Assembly (NCBI RefSeq): GCF_024710845.1
Contig: NZ_JANJTZ010000051.1
Span: forward strand, 62,001 to 126,000
Direction of reading: 5' to 3'
Length of the DNA: 64,000 bases
Origin: Mesorhizobium sp.
Lineage (GTDB): Bacteria > Pseudomonadota > Alphaproteobacteria > Rhizobiales > Rhizobiaceae
Shown: positions 50,833 through 61,232 of the stretch, piece by piece
How positions within the stretch are numbered: the first letter of the stretch is position 1
Layout of the letters: each line of letters opens with the position of its first letter
Position numbers and translations under genes: made by a program
Notes under the pieces: model-generated
What the model saw: the letters and a program-made list of their open reading frames with translations, nothing else
What the model was told of the DNA's origin: nothing
The model's database searches: none

Positions 50833-52635
50833 ATGATCGATGAACTGGCTTTCACGCTGATCGAATTGCGCCGGGCCTATGCCGAAGGGCTCGCCCCACG
50901 TGACGTGATCGCGGAGGCGTTTCGCCGGCTCGACGCCGTCGCAGACCCCGGCATCTTCCTTCACGACGCGCGCGAGGCCGCGCTTTCTGCCGCCGAAGCG
51001 CTCGATGCCCCCGACGGCCGGCCGCTCTGGGGCATCCCCTTCGCCGTGAAAGACAATATCGACGTGGCCGGCATGCCGACCACGGCCGCCTGTCCCGATT
51101 TCGCCTATCTTGCCGACCGGGACGCCTTCGTGGTGGCACGCCTGCGCGAGGCTGGCGCAATCGTGCTCGGCAAGACGAACCTCGACCAATTTGCCACCGG
51201 CCTCGTCGGCGTCCGCACGCCGTATCCAGTCCCTCGCAACGCACTCGACCCGGCGATCGTGCCCGGCGGCTCCTCGTCGGGCTCGACCGTCTCAGTCGCG
51301 CACGGCATCGCCTGTTTCTCGCTCGGCACCGACACGGCGGGCTCGGGTCGCGTGCCCGCCGCGCTCAATTCGGTCGTAGGGCTGAAGCCGACGCTCGGTG
51401 CGCTTTCGGCAACGGGGGTGGTACCGGCCTGCCGCACGCTCGACACGATCTCGATCTTCGCGCAGACGGTCGCCGACGCTTGGGCAGTCCACACGGTCGC
51501 GGCCGGATACGACGCCGCCGACGCCTATTCGTGCAAGATCGCGCCCGGTCCATTGTTCGATGCTTCGGCGGTGCGAATCGGCGTGCCCGACCGCCGGTCG
51601 CTGGAGACCTTCGGCGACACGGTGCAGGAGGCCGATTTCCGGGCGACGGTCGAGCGCCTGCGGGCCGGTGGCGCTGCAATTCACGAGATCGACTTCGGCC
51701 CGTTCTATGCCGTGGCGCGCATGCTCTACGAAGGCGCGTGGCTGGCCGAGCGGGTCGCGGCGGTGGGCAAGCGCCTCACCGAGAGGCCGGAGACGCTGCA
51801 TCCGACGACGCGCGCGATCTTCGAGCCGGGGCTGAAGCTGACGGCCGTCGACGCCTTCGAGGGCTTCTACAGGCTGAAGGCGTTGCGGACCCAATGCGAG
51901 ATCCTGCTTGCACAGGTCGATGCGCTGTGCGTGCCGACGATCCCGACCTTCGTCACGCTGGACGAGATCGCAGCCGATCCGATCGGGCCGAACTCGCGAC
52001 TCGGCACCTATACCAATTTCGTCAACCTGCTCGACCTGTGCGGCATCGCGGTGCCCGCCGGCGTGCGGAGTGACGGCCGGCCCGGCAGCGCCACTCTCCT
52101 CGCTTCGGCCGGCCGCGACGCGCTCTGCGCCTCGATCGCCACGACGATCGAGGCGGGTGCGATGGGCGCCACCGACTGGGTCCGGCCTGCGTCGCCGGTT
52201 CTCGTGCCGCAGCCTGCGGCGGGTGAAATCGCGCTGGCAGTCTGCGGCGCGCACATGTCCGGTCTGCCGCTCAATCGCGAGCTCGCCGAACGCGGCGGGC
52301 GCTTGCTGCGTGTCTGCCGCACGGCGCCGGTCTATCGCCTGCACGCACTCGCCGGCGGGCCGCCGTTCCGCCCAGGCCTGGTGAAACAGGCATCGCGCGG
52401 CGCGTCGATCGCGCTCGAGGTCTGGGCGCTGCCGCGCGAACGCTTCGGCGATTTCATCTCCGGCGTGCCGTCGCCGCTCGCGATCGGCACGGTCGAGCTT
52501 GAAGACGGCAGCAGCGTGAAGGGTTTCCTGTGCGAGGCGGCCGGGCTCACCGGTGCGGCCGACATCACGGACCTCGGCGGCTGGCGCGCCTATCTGGCGG
52601 AGAAGGCCAAGCCGGCCACGGAGGCCGCCGCATGA
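50833..52635 (+). CDS. atzF: Allophanate hydrolase
   Basis: Hydrolyses allophanate to ammonia and CO2, the last step of biuret, cyanurate and urea-carboxylase pathways. Its 600 residues match AtzF. The amidase-signature triad is visible: Lys in PFAVKDNIDVAG and the two Ser in VPGGSSSGSTVSV. The C-terminal about 130 residues (IALAVCGAHMSGLPLNREL onward) form the domain that decarboxylates the intermediate. ATG 50833 follows the family N-terminus; upstream extension to 50716 runs through the promoter. Its 3' end overlaps the oxygenase gene (ATGA). Confidence 0.93.
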   Translation: MIDELAFTLIELRRAYAEGLAPRDVIAEAFRRLDAVADPGIFLHDAREAALSAAEALDAPDGRPLWGIPFAVKDNIDVAGMPTTAACPDFAYLADRDAFVVARLREAGAIVLGKTNLDQFATGLVGVRTPYPVPRNALDPAIVPGGSSSGSTVSVAHGIACFSLGTDTAGSGRVPAALNSVVGLKPTLGALSATGVVPACRTLDTISIFAQTVADAWAVHTVAAGYDAADAYSCKIAPGPLFDASAVRIGVPDRRSLETFGDTVQEADFRATVERLRAGGAAIHEIDFGPFYAVARMLYEGAWLAERVAAVGKRLTERPETLHPTTRAIFEPGLKLTAVDAFEGFYRLKALRTQCEILLAQVDALCVPTIPTFVTLDEIAADPIGPNSRLGTYTNFVNLLDLCGIAVPAGVRSDGRPGSATLLASAGRDALCASIATTIEAGAMGATDWVRPASPVLVPQPAAGEIALAVCGAHMSGLPLNRELAERGGRLLRVCRTAPVYRLHALAGGPPFRPGLVKQASRGASIALEVWALPRERFGDFISGVPSPLAIGTVELEDGSSVKGFLCEAAGLTGAADITDLGGWRAYLAEKAKPATEAAA

Positions 52636-53606
52636 CCACGATCCCCGTCATCGACGTTTCCGCGCTCGCCGGCGGTGATCAAGCAGCGATCGAGAAGGTC
52701 GCGGCCGAAATCGGTACCGCCTGCCGCGAGGTCGGCTTCTTCTACGTCGTCGGCCACACTGTCGGGAAAGCGCGGATGGCCGCCGCTTTCGCCGCTTCGC
52801 AGTCCTTCTTCACGCAGGGCGAAGCGACGAAGAAGCAGGTCCTCTATACCGCGGCCGGGAACCGCGGCTATGTGCCGATGAAGGGCGAGGCGCTCGATCC
52901 CGGCAAGCCGGCGGACCTGAAGGAAGCCTTCAATATCGGCCTCGACCTGCCGGCCGACGACCCGGAGCTTCTCGCCGGACGGATGTTCCGCGCCGAGAAC
53001 CTTTGGCCCGAGTTGAGCGGCTTTCGCGAGACGATGCTCGACTATTTCGCGGCCTGCCACAGTTTCGGGCTGCTGCTGCATCGCGCCTTCGCGATCGACC
53101 TAGGCCTCGCACCGGACTTCTTCGACGACAAGCTCGACCGGCCGATGGCAGTGCTGCGGCTGCTGCACTATCCGCCCGCGCCCGCCCGGAGCGAGGAAGG
53201 CCAACTCGGCGCCGGCGAGCACACCGACTACGGTTGCGTGACGCTGCTCGCGACGGACGGGGTCGGCGGGCTGGAGGTGCGCACGCGCGCCGGTGAGTGG
53301 GTCAAGGCGCCGCATGTCGAAGGCGCCTTCGTCTGCAACATCGGCGACTGCCTGATGCGCTGGACAAACGACATCTATGTCTCGACGCCGCACCGTGTTG
53401 TCAGCCCGGCCGGCAGGGAACGCTATTCGATCGCCTTCTTCCTCGACCCGAACCCGGACGCGGACATCGCCTGCCTGCCGGGATGCGCCACGGCCGAACG
53501 CCCCGCGCGCTACGCGCCGATCAGGGGCGATGCCTTCCTGCTCAGCCGCCTGTCGCCGACCTACGAAAAATCCGGCCTCGCGCTCGAAAAGGCGGGGGCC
53601 GCATGA
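52632..53606 (+). CDS. 2-oxoglutarate/Fe(II) oxygenase (isopenicillin N synthase family)
   Basis: A 324-residue non-haem iron oxygenase. The iron triad is H197-x-D199 (GEHTDYG) and H254 (STPHRVV), and the 2OG-binding Arg is R264 (RYSIAFF). The N-terminal DIOX_N segment (PVIDVSALAGGDQ, EVGFFYVVGH) is complete. It is translationally coupled to allophanate hydrolase. An oxygenase in a ureide operon may open or hydroxylate a nitrogen ring such as a pyrimidine or purine derivative; the substrate is not known. Confidence 0.9.
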   Translation: MTTIPVIDVSALAGGDQAAIEKVAAEIGTACREVGFFYVVGHTVGKARMAAAFAASQSFFTQGEATKKQVLYTAAGNRGYVPMKGEALDPGKPADLKEAFNIGLDLPADDPELLAGRMFRAENLWPELSGFRETMLDYFAACHSFGLLLHRAFAIDLGLAPDFFDDKLDRPMAVLRLLHYPPAPARSEEGQLGAGEHTDYGCVTLLATDGVGGLEVRTRAGEWVKAPHVEGAFVCNIGDCLMRWTNDIYVSTPHRVVSPAGRERYSIAFFLDPNPDADIACLPGCATAERPARYAPIRGDAFLLSRLSPTYEKSGLALEKAGAA

Positions 53607-53727
53607 CCGGCCCGCGCACGCATTCTCTTTCGCAATCCGGGGAAGGGCACGGGCTTTGCCTTTCTCCGCTCGACAAAACGGCCGCCGCAGGCGTCCGGAT
53701 CCAACCCTCTAGCCGCTGGAGCTTCCA

Positions 53728-54834
53728 ATGATCAGTTCTTCGCTGTCCCGTCGTTCCCTGCTCAAGGCCGGCGCTGCCGGTCTCGCCGCCTCCGCTCTGC
53801 CCTTCGGCCTGGCCCGCGCCCAGACGCCGATCGTCCTCGGCGCCGTCTATGTCGGCCCGCGCGACGATTTCGGCTGGAACCAGGCGCACGCGGTGGCCAT
53901 GGACATCCTCAAGCAGGTGCCGGGCGTTACCGTCGTCGAGGAGGAGAACGTGCCGGAGACGGACGCGGTTTCCAAGTCGATGGAATCGATGATCAATCTC
54001 GACGGCGCCAATCTCGTGCTGGCGACCTCGTTTGGCTACTACAAGCCGTTCGTCATCGAGAGCGCCAAGAAGTATCCGGCCGTCCAGTTCCGCCATGCCG
54101 CACCGTTGTGGAACAAGGACACCGATCCGGCGAACGCCGGCAGCTATTTCTGCTACCTGAACCAGGCGCATTACGTCGACGGCGTCGCCGCCGGCCTGTC
54201 GACCAAGACCAACAAGATCGGTTTCGTCGCCGCCAAGCCGATCCCGTCGGTGCTCTCCAACGTCAATTCGGTTCTGCTCGGCGCCAAGAGCGTCAATCCG
54301 AATGCCACGGTGCAGGTGATCTTCACCGGCGAATGGTCGCTGCCGGTGCGCGAGGCCGAGGCCGCGAACGCCCTGATCGATGCCGGTTGCGACGTGATCA
54401 CCTGCCACGTGGACGGTCCGAAGGTCGTCGTCGAAACCGCCGAGGCGCGCGGCGTGATGACCTGCGGCCACAATGCCAGCCAGGCGCCGCTCGCGCCCAA
54501 GGGCTTCATCACCGGCGCCGAATACAAGTGGGAGACCATCTACAAACTCTACGCCGATGCACTCTCCAAGGGCGAAGCGCTGCCCAACTTCACCGTCGGC
54601 GGCTACCACAACGACATGATCCGCAACACGGCTTACGGCGCCGGCGCGACGCCCGAGGCGATCAAGGCAGCCGATGCCGCCATCGAAGGCCTCAAGGCCG
54701 GCAAGCCGATCTATGTCGGCCCGCTCAAGGACAATACCGGCAAGGTCGTCATCGAGGGCACCAAGGACAACTACGATCCCGAGCTCGACGGCATGAGCTA
54801 CCTGCTCGAAGGCGTCGTAGGCTCGACGACGTGA
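53728..54834 (+). CDS. BMP-family ABC transporter substrate-binding protein
   Basis: A 368-residue periplasmic receptor of the basic membrane protein/PnrA family, usually binding nucleosides or nucleobases. A Tat-type signal is visible (SRRSLLKAGAAGLAASALPFG). Mature features include GPRDDFGWNQAH, SFGYYKPFVIESAKKYP and CDVITCHVDGPKVV. It is followed by two permeases and, after a hydrolase gene, the ATPase. Uptake of a nucleobase-like or ureide compound fits. Confidence 0.92.
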   Translation: MISSSLSRRSLLKAGAAGLAASALPFGLARAQTPIVLGAVYVGPRDDFGWNQAHAVAMDILKQVPGVTVVEEENVPETDAVSKSMESMINLDGANLVLATSFGYYKPFVIESAKKYPAVQFRHAAPLWNKDTDPANAGSYFCYLNQAHYVDGVAAGLSTKTNKIGFVAAKPIPSVLSNVNSVLLGAKSVNPNATVQVIFTGEWSLPVREAEAANALIDAGCDVITCHVDGPKVVVETAEARGVMTCGHNASQAPLAPKGFITGAEYKWETIYKLYADALSKGEALPNFTVGGYHNDMIRNTAYGAGATPEAIKAADAAIEGLKAGKPIYVGPLKDNTGKVVIEGTKDNYDPELDGMSYLLEGVVGSTT

Positions 54835-54929
54835 TGTGAGTCCGGCGGGCGGCCGATGCCGCCCGCCGCTTCCACGACCTCTCAACGGACGGGGACCGAG
54901 ATGCGCAGATACACATGCCCGAGGCAGCC

Positions 54930-56042
54930 ATGACCGCCGTCGTTTCTCCCGCGCCCATCGCCGCATCCCGTGGTCTCGACCCGCGTGCGATCAGCTCGAT
55001 CGAGGCGATCCTCATTCCTGTCGGCGCGCTGGTCGCGTCGGCCATCCTGTTCTCGGTCTTTCTCCTCGCGCTGGGCAAGTCGCCGCTCACGTTCTTCTCG
55101 CTGGTCTGGACCGGCGGGTTCGGCTCCGCCTTCTCGATCCAGAACTCGCTGCAGCGTGCCGCGCCGCTGATCCTGACCGGCCTCGCGTTTGCGATCCCCG
55201 CGCGTATCGGGCTGACGCTGCTGGGTGCAGAGGGCGCGCTCGTGCTGGGCGGGTTTTCGGCGGCGGCGGTGGCCATCCCGCTGGTCACGTTCGGCTTTCC
55301 CGCCTTCATCGGCCTGCCGCTGATGGCGCTGGCTGCGATGCTGGCGGGCGGCGTGTGGATCGGGCTTGCCGGCTGGCTTCGGCACTATCGCGGCGTCAAC
55401 GAAACAATCTCCTCGCTGCTGCTCGGCTACATCGCCATCGCCATCATGAACTTCTTCGTCGAAGGCCTGCTGCGCGATCCGGCTTCGGCCAACAAGCCGT
55501 CCACCATGCCGATGGGCGACGCTTACCGTGTCGGCTCCATCCCCGGCACGTCGGTGCACTGGGGGCTGGCCGCAGGCCTGATCCTGGCCGTCGTGCTCTA
55601 CATCCTGATGACGCGCACCACGTTCGGCTTCGCGGCGCGGATGACCGGCGGCAATGTCCGCGCCGCCAAGGCACAAGGCCTACCCGTCGGCTTTCTGGTG
55701 GTGACCTGTTGCGCCATCGCCGGGGCGTGCGCCGGGCTCGCCGGCTTCTACGAGATCGCGGCCATCCACGGCCAGGCCAATGCGTCGCTGGTCGCGGGCT
55801 ACGGGTTTACCGGCATCCTCGTCGCCTTCCTCGCGCGGCAGAACCCGCTCGCGATCATACCTGTCGCCATCATGTTCGGCGCTCTCGACGCGGCGGGCGG
55901 TCTCGTCCAGCGCCGCATGGCGATGCCTGACGCCACCGTGCTGGTGCTGCAGGGGATCATCTTCGTGGTCCTCCTGGTCAGCGAGACGTTCTACGGGCGC
56001 ATCCCCTTCCTGCAGCCCCGCAAGACCGGAGACCGGACATGA
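54930..56042 (+). CDS. ABC transporter permease (BMP/nucleoside type, larger subunit)
   Basis: A 370-residue permease of the BPD_transp_2 family with about ten helices. Family motifs are IGLTLLGAEGALVLGGF (about 95-110) and AARMTGGNVRAAKAQGLPV (about 235-253). ATG 54930 has GAGG five bases upstream; ATG 54915 would add five residues without a ribosome site. Its stop overlaps the second permease. Confidence 0.92.
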   Translation: MTAVVSPAPIAASRGLDPRAISSIEAILIPVGALVASAILFSVFLLALGKSPLTFFSLVWTGGFGSAFSIQNSLQRAAPLILTGLAFAIPARIGLTLLGAEGALVLGGFSAAAVAIPLVTFGFPAFIGLPLMALAAMLAGGVWIGLAGWLRHYRGVNETISSLLLGYIAIAIMNFFVEGLLRDPASANKPSTMPMGDAYRVGSIPGTSVHWGLAAGLILAVVLYILMTRTTFGFAARMTGGNVRAAKAQGLPVGFLVVTCCAIAGACAGLAGFYEIAAIHGQANASLVAGYGFTGILVAFLARQNPLAIIPVAIMFGALDAAGGLVQRRMAMPDATVLVLQGIIFVVLLVSETFYGRIPFLQPRKTGDRT

Positions 56043-56959
56043 GCGACTCGAGCCTGTTCATCGTCCTCATCGCCATGGTCGGCGGCGCGATCCGCGTCTC
56101 GACCCCGTTCATGTTCGTGGCGCTGGGCGAATGCCTGACCGAGAAGTCGGGACGCATCAATCTCGGGCTCGAGGGCAACCTCGTGCTCGGCGCCATGGTC
56201 GCCTATGCGGGCTCCTACACGACCGGCAGCCCCTGGCTCGGCGTGCTGTTCGCCGGTCTCTCGGGTCTCGTTCTGGGCGCCATGCACGGCTACATCTGCA
56301 AGCTGCCGAAGGTGAACGACATCGCCGTCGGGATCGCCTTCATGAGCTTCGGCACCGGCCTCGCCTTCTTCTTCGGCAAGCCCTACATCCAGCCGACCGC
56401 GCCGCGCCTGGAGGCGATCCCGCTCGGCTGGTGGTCGTCCAACCCATCGATCGAACAGGCGCTGCAGGTCAATCCTCTTTTCCTCGTCGGCATCGCGCTC
56501 GCGGTCTTCATGTCCTGGGCGCTGGCCAATACGCGCTGGGGCCTGATCGTGCGGATGACGGGCGACAGCGCGGCCTCGGCGCGCGCCATGGGCGTGTCGA
56601 TCGATCTCGTCCGCCTGCTTGCGACTGCCGCGGGCGGCTTCCTGTCGGGCATCGGCGGCGCGTTCCTGTCGCTCTACTATCCCGGCAGCTGGAACGAGGG
56701 CCTGTCGTCCGGCCAGGGCCTGATGGCTGTGGCGCTCGTCATCTTCGCGCGCTGGGACCCGATCCGCTGCGTCTACGCCGCACTGCTGTTCGGCGCCGCC
56801 GGTGCCATCGGGCCGTCGCTGCAGTCGGTCGGGATCAGCCAAGGCTACTACTTCTTCAACGCGGCCCCCTACATCCTGACCCTTTTCATCATGATCGCCT
56901 CGGCGCGGTCAAAGAGCGCGGCGCGCGAAGCGCCGGGCGAACTCTCCATCGTCAAATGA
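56039..56959 (+). CDS. ABC transporter permease (BMP/nucleoside type, smaller subunit)
   Basis: A 306-residue permease of the same family. [20 protein letters not shown] (about 41-60) and [16 protein letters not shown] (about 177-192) are the typical positions. It pairs with the preceding permease, which it overlaps by 4 bases. Confidence 0.93.
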   Translation: MSDSSLFIVLIAMVGGAIRVSTPFMFVALGECLTEKSGRINLGLEGNLVLGAMVAYAGSYTTGSPWLGVLFAGLSGLVLGAMHGYICKLPKVNDIAVGIAFMSFGTGLAFFFGKPYIQPTAPRLEAIPLGWWSSNPSIEQALQVNPLFLVGIALAVFMSWALANTRWGLIVRMTGDSAASARAMGVSIDLVRLLATAAGGFLSGIGGAFLSLYYPGSWNEGLSSGQGLMAVALVIFARWDPIRCVYAALLFGAAGAIGPSLQSVGISQGYYFFNAAPYILTLFIMIASARSKSAAREAPGELSIVK

Positions 56960-56969
56960 GGACCGCACC

Positions 56970-57692
56970 ATGAGCCTTGTCGACGAACGCATTGCCGCCG
57001 CCCGCGTGCCGAACGGCGTGACGGTCGCGTCCGATCCTTATCCCTGGCCCTTCGACGGCGATTTCGGGCCGCACAACACCGCGCTGGTCGTCATCGACAT
57101 GCAGACCGACTTCTGCGCGCCGGGCGGTTATGTCGACTCGATGGGCTACGACATCTCGCTGACGCGGGCGCCGATCGGGCCGATCCAGGGTGTGCTCACG
57201 GCGATGCGCGCCAAGGGCTATCCGATCATCCACACCCGCGAAGGCCACAAGCCGGATCTCTCGGACCTCCCCGCCAACAAGCGCTGGCGCTCGCAGCGGA
57301 TCGGAGCAGGCATCGGCGACCAGGGGCCCTGCGGGCGCATCCTGGTGCGTGGCGAGCCCGGCTGGGAGATTATCCCGGAGCTGCAACCGGAGCCTGGCGA
57401 GATGATCATCGACAAGCCGGGCAAGGGCACGTTCCTCGCCACCGATTTCGAGCTGGTGTTGCGGATGAAGAACATCCGCAACATCGTCTTCTCGGGCGTC
57501 ACGACGGACGTCTGCGTGCACACGACGATGCGCGACGCCAACGACCGCGGCTATGAGTGCCTGCTGCTGTCCGACTGCTGCGCGGCGACGAAGGTCGAGA
57601 ACCACCTCGCCGCCCTCGACATGATCAAGATGCAGGGCGGCGTGTTCGGCGCGGTCGCGACGTCGCGGGACTTCCTGGAGGCTCTGCCATGA
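56970..57692 (+). CDS. biuH: Isochorismatase-like cysteine hydrolase, probable biuret amidohydrolase
   Basis: A 240-residue cysteine hydrolase. The catalytic triad is D43 (VIDMQTDF), K149 (DKPGKGTF) and C182 (GVTTDVCV), with the usual cis-peptide before the Cys loop. Biuret amidohydrolases of rhizobia belong to this group and give allophanate, the substrate of the AtzF encoded upstream in this operon. A paralogue lies 1.5 kb downstream. The gene overlaps the ATPase gene (ATGA). Biuret as substrate is inferred from family and context; ureidoacrylate-like compounds are an alternative. Confidence 0.85.
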   Translation: MSLVDERIAAARVPNGVTVASDPYPWPFDGDFGPHNTALVVIDMQTDFCAPGGYVDSMGYDISLTRAPIGPIQGVLTAMRAKGYPIIHTREGHKPDLSDLPANKRWRSQRIGAGIGDQGPCGRILVRGEPGWEIIPELQPEPGEMIIDKPGKGTFLATDFELVLRMKNIRNIVFSGVTTDVCVHTTMRDANDRGYECLLLSDCCAATKVENHLAALDMIKMQGGVFGAVATSRDFLEALP

Positions 57693-59233
57693 ACGCCGTG
57701 ACCCCCATCGCGCCTGCCGCCGCGCTCAGCGGACCCGCGCTGCAGACGGTCGGCATGACGAAAGTGTTCGGTGGGTTCACGGCGTTGGACGACTTGTCGA
57801 TCGACGTCAAGGCCGGATCCTTCCACGCGCTGCTCGGCGAGAACGGCGCCGGCAAGTCGACGCTCGTGAAATGCATCATGGGTTTCTACACGCCGACGAA
57901 GGGCAGCGTGCTCCTCGACGGCCAGGAGAAGACCATCAGGAGCCCGCGCGACGCGCGCGATCTCGGCATCGGCATGGTCTACCAGCAGTTCACGCTGGTG
58001 CCGTGCCTGACGGCGGCGGAGAACCTCGTCATCTCGCGCGCGGACGCGCCCGCCATCTTCGACTGGAAGAAGGAGAAGCCGCGGCTCGATGAGTTCATGG
58101 ACAAAATGCCGTTCCGCGTGCGGCTGAACGAGCAGGTGTCGTCATTGTCGGCCGGCGAGAAGCAGAAGCTGGAGATCCTCAAGCTGCTCTATCTCGAACA
58201 GCGGTTCATGATCCTCGACGAGCCGACCTCGGTGCTGACGCCCGGCGAAGCGGACGAGGTGCTCGGCCTGCTGGGCGAGATGGCGCGGCGCGGCGAGGTG
58301 ACCGTGCTGATGATCAGCCACAAGTTCCGCGAGGTGAAGGCCTTCTGCGATAGTTTCTCGGTGCTGCGGCGCGGCAAGCTCACCGGCGGCGGCGATGCCC
58401 AGGCAGCGAGCGTGGCCGAGATGAGCCGGATGATGATCGGCGACACCGAGGTGCGCGACCGCGCCGAGCGCCGCAAGCACAACGACACGCGTGCCGTGCT
58501 CGACCTCGCCGGGCTCTGCGCCGAGGACAGCGAGGGCCGCACCGTGGTCAACGCGCTGAACTTGAAGGTCAATGCCGGCGAGATCGTCGGCATCGCCGGC
58601 GTGTCCGGCAACGGGCAGAGCGCGCTGGTCGAACTTCTCGCCGGCCAGAAGGAGATCAAGGACGGCGGCATCTTCATCCACGGCAAGCCGTTCGAGCCGA
58701 AACGCAAGGATTTCGACCGGTTCAAGGTGTTCGGCCTGCCGGAGGAGCCACTGAAGAACGCCACGGTGCCACGCATGAGCGTGGCCGAGAACATCGCCTT
58801 CCGCTCCTACGACAAACCGCCGATCGCGAGCCTCGGCTGGTGGCTGCCGCCCGGGCCGATGCGCAAGAAGGCGGAGGAGTTGATCGATAAATACCGGGTG
58901 AAGACCACTTCGCCGGATTCGCCGATCGAGTCGCTGTCGGGCGGCAACGTGCAGCGCGCGGTTCTGGCGCGCGAACTGTCGGGCGACGTGGACGTGCTGA
59001 TCGTCGCCAATCCGTGCTTCGGGCTCGACTTCGCGTCGGTGGCGGAGATCCGCAGCCAGATCATGGAACAGCGCAACCGTGGGGCGGCCGTGCTGCTGGT
59101 AAGCGAGGATCTCGACGAGATTCTGGAACTGTCGGACCGGGTGGCGGTGATGTCGGGCGGGGCGATCAACTACGTCTCGCCGATCGACGCGACCGACCGC
59201 AACACGATCGGCCAGCACATGGCGGGACACTGA
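57689..59233 (+). CDS. ABC transporter ATP-binding protein (BMP/nucleoside type, two ATPase domains)
   Basis: A 514-residue tandem ATPase. The first domain has [30 protein letters not shown] and ILDEPTSVL. The second has [28 protein letters not shown] and the degenerate Walker [10 protein letters not shown], where the Asp-Glu is lost as usual in domain 2 of this type. Length and order match PnrA-type ATPases. ATG 57689 overlaps the hydrolase stop. It serves the BMP receptor and permeases encoded upstream, from which it is separated by the hydrolase gene. Confidence 0.93.
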   Translation: MNAVTPIAPAAALSGPALQTVGMTKVFGGFTALDDLSIDVKAGSFHALLGENGAGKSTLVKCIMGFYTPTKGSVLLDGQEKTIRSPRDARDLGIGMVYQQFTLVPCLTAAENLVISRADAPAIFDWKKEKPRLDEFMDKMPFRVRLNEQVSSLSAGEKQKLEILKLLYLEQRFMILDEPTSVLTPGEADEVLGLLGEMARRGEVTVLMISHKFREVKAFCDSFSVLRRGKLTGGGDAQAASVAEMSRMMIGDTEVRDRAERRKHNDTRAVLDLAGLCAEDSEGRTVVNALNLKVNAGEIVGIAGVSGNGQSALVELLAGQKEIKDGGIFIHGKPFEPKRKDFDRFKVFGLPEEPLKNATVPRMSVAENIAFRSYDKPPIASLGWWLPPGPMRKKAEELIDKYRVKTTSPDSPIESLSGGNVQRAVLARELSGDVDVLIVANPCFGLDFASVAEIRSQIMEQRNRGAAVLLVSEDLDEILELSDRVAVMSGGAINYVSPIDATDRNTIGQHMAGH

Positions 59234-59235
59234 CG

Positions 59236-59919
59236 ATGGCATTTCCCGTTCCCGCCCGTCCATACGACTTCACGCTCGATCCGGCGCATGCCGCGCTCGT
59301 GGTCATCGACATGCAACGCGACTTCATCGAGCCGGGCGGCTTCGGCGACGTGCTCGGAAACGACGTGTCGCGGCTGACCGCCATCGTGCCGACGGTGGCC
59401 GCCCTGATCGGCCTGTTCCGTAAGCATCGCCTACCGATCGTCCACACCCGCGAGGCGCACCGGCCGGACCTGTCCGATTGCCCGCCGGCTAAGCGGCTGC
59501 GGGGCAAGCCGGGCCTCAGGATCGGCGACGAAGGCGCGATGGGACGGATCCTGATCGCCGGCGAGCCGGGCAACCAGATCCTGCCCGTACTGGCGCCGGA
59601 GGCCGGTGAGATCGTGATCGACAAGCCCGGCAAGGGCATGTTCTGGGCGACAGGGCTGCACGAGACGCTGGCCGCGAAGGGCATCACGCAGCTCGTCTTC
59701 GCCGGCGTCACGACGGAGGTCTGTGTCCAGACCTCAATGCGCGAGGCCAACGACCGCGGCTACGAGTGCCTGCTCATCGAAGATGCGACGGAGAGCTATT
59801 TCCCGCAGTTCAAGGCCGGCGCCATCGAGATGATCGTCGCCCAGGGCGGCATCGTCGGCTGGGTGACGCCGCTCGCGGCACTCGAAACCGCGTTCGAGGG
59901 CGCGCTGGCCGATGGCTGA
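59236..59919 (+). CDS. Second isochorismatase-like cysteine hydrolase (biuret-hydrolase paralogue)
   Basis: A 227-residue paralogue of the hydrolase at 56970, sharing VIDMQxDF, DKPGKGxFWAT, [11 protein letters not shown] and [12 protein letters not shown]. Triad residues are D25, K130 and C163. It lacks the first about 15 N-terminal residues of its paralogue and differs around the substrate pocket (ATESYFPQF in place of CCAATKVEN), so it probably acts on a related amide. It overlaps the next gene by 8 bases. Confidence 0.88.
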   Translation: MAFPVPARPYDFTLDPAHAALVVIDMQRDFIEPGGFGDVLGNDVSRLTAIVPTVAALIGLFRKHRLPIVHTREAHRPDLSDCPPAKRLRGKPGLRIGDEGAMGRILIAGEPGNQILPVLAPEAGEIVIDKPGKGMFWATGLHETLAAKGITQLVFAGVTTEVCVQTSMREANDRGYECLLIEDATESYFPQFKAGAIEMIVAQGGIVGWVTPLAALETAFEGALADG

Positions 59920-60697
59920 GCCCAAAGGGGTAACGGTCGGCCGCTGGGCGGGGCGCAACCCCGGCAAGGACGTGGTGCGCCACGACATCTGGCGCCGACT
60001 GGCGAAGGAAGGTGTCGCCGTCGGTCCGGCCTGGAGCATGATCCCCAACTTCGTCGGCGCCGACGTCGCCGCGTGGCGGCTGGCGCAGACGGCCGCCTGG
60101 AAGGCGGCGCGGACGATCAAGACCAATCCCGACCACCCGCAGATACCGATCCGCATCCGCGCGCTCTATGAGGGCAAGATCGTCTATACGCCGGTGCCGT
60201 ATCTGACGCACGACTTCCCCTATCTGAGGCTCGATCCGAAGGTGCTCGCGGACAAGGGCATCTCCTTCGAACTTGCCGCGACCGCGCAAGGGTTTATGGA
60301 GCATGGCGAGCGCATCGAGTTCGAGGCGATCGAGCCGCTCGACTTCTGCGTCGTCGGCTCGGTCGCGGTCGGGCGGGCAGGCGGCCGCACCGGCAAGGGT
60401 GCCGGCTTCGCTGACCTCGAGACCGGCATTTTTCGCGAACTCGGCATCGTCACCGCCGAAACGCCGATGGCGACGACGGTGCATTCGATCCAGCTCGTGC
60501 CCGACGAAGTCGTTGTTATCGAGTCCCACGATTCGCCGCTCGACTTCATCGCCACGGAGGCCGAGCTGATCGAGACGGGCAACACCATGCCGCGTCCCAT
60601 GGGCGTGTCGTGGGACAAGGTCCGCCGCGACCAGTTCGAAACGATCCCGTTCCTCGCGCAACTGCGCGACAGGATGAATGCGCGCAAGGCCGGCTGA
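59912..60697 (+). CDS. 5-formyltetrahydrofolate cyclo-ligase-like protein (MTHFSD type)
   Basis: A 261-residue protein of the 5-FCL-like fold. The segment [20 protein letters not shown] is where cyclo-ligases carry the ATP/phosphate loop, but the GYYDR signature is replaced by GFADLE. The sequence therefore resembles the divergent MTHFSD branch more than true MTHFS. It starts inside the preceding hydrolase gene. Folate chemistry in a ureide operon is unexpected; hydrolysis or ATP-driven ring chemistry on a heterocycle is possible, but no function can be assigned. Confidence 0.75.
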   Translation: MAEPKGVTVGRWAGRNPGKDVVRHDIWRRLAKEGVAVGPAWSMIPNFVGADVAAWRLAQTAAWKAARTIKTNPDHPQIPIRIRALYEGKIVYTPVPYLTHDFPYLRLDPKVLADKGISFELAATAQGFMEHGERIEFEAIEPLDFCVVGSVAVGRAGGRTGKGAGFADLETGIFRELGIVTAETPMATTVHSIQLVPDEVVVIESHDSPLDFIATEAELIETGNTMPRPMGVSWDKVRRDQFETIPFLAQLRDRMNARKAG

Positions 60698-60699
60698 GC

Positions 60700-61080
60700 A
60701 TGACGATGGACGATCCCGACACGCTGGCGGAGATCAGCGCGATCTTCATCGCCTACGAAAAGGCGCTGCTGGAGAACGACAGCGCGACGCTGGACGCAAT
60801 GTTTCTGCATACCTGCACGACGGTGCGCTACGGCGTCGCCGAGGTTCAGTACGGCATCGACGAGGTGCGCGCCTTCCGTTCGGTCCAGCAGCCGTTCGAA
60901 CGCACTCTCTCGCGCACTCTTATCACCACCTACGGCCGCGACACGGCGGTCGCGTCGACATTGTTCCACCGTCCGGATTTTCCGGGTCAGGTCGGACGTC
61001 AGATGCAGACATGGATCCGCACGCCGGACGGGTGGAAGGTCGCCGCCGCCCATGTCAGCATGATGGACGAGGGCGCCTGA
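60700..61080 (+). CDS. atzH: AtzH-like small protein (HpxZ/DUF3225, SnoaL fold)
   Basis: A 126-residue protein of the DUF3225/HpxZ family. Motifs include AYEKALLENDSATLDAMFL and YGVAEVQYGIDEVRAFRS, typical of this NTF2-like fold. AtzH of cyanurate degraders hydrolyses 1,3-dicarboxyurea to allophanate; related HpxZ lies in oxalurate operons. Together with atzF and the biuret hydrolases it strengthens a ureide catabolic role. AtzE and AtzG, its usual neighbours, are absent. ATG 60706 is an alternative start. Confidence 0.8.
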   Translation: MTMDDPDTLAEISAIFIAYEKALLENDSATLDAMFLHTCTTVRYGVAEVQYGIDEVRAFRSVQQPFERTLSRTLITTYGRDTAVASTLFHRPDFPGQVGRQMQTWIRTPDGWKVAAAHVSMMDEGA

Positions 61081-61232
61081 GCGACACACTGTTCTCGCAT
61101 GGCAGACGTGCGCGCCCTTGCGCGCGGCGGCAAGACAGCCGACATGGGCGGGCGAAACAGAGATTCCTCGACGGCCGGGTTCACCTTCTCCATCGAAGCG
61201 GCCCGCATGGGTCGCATCATCAGGAGATTCAC

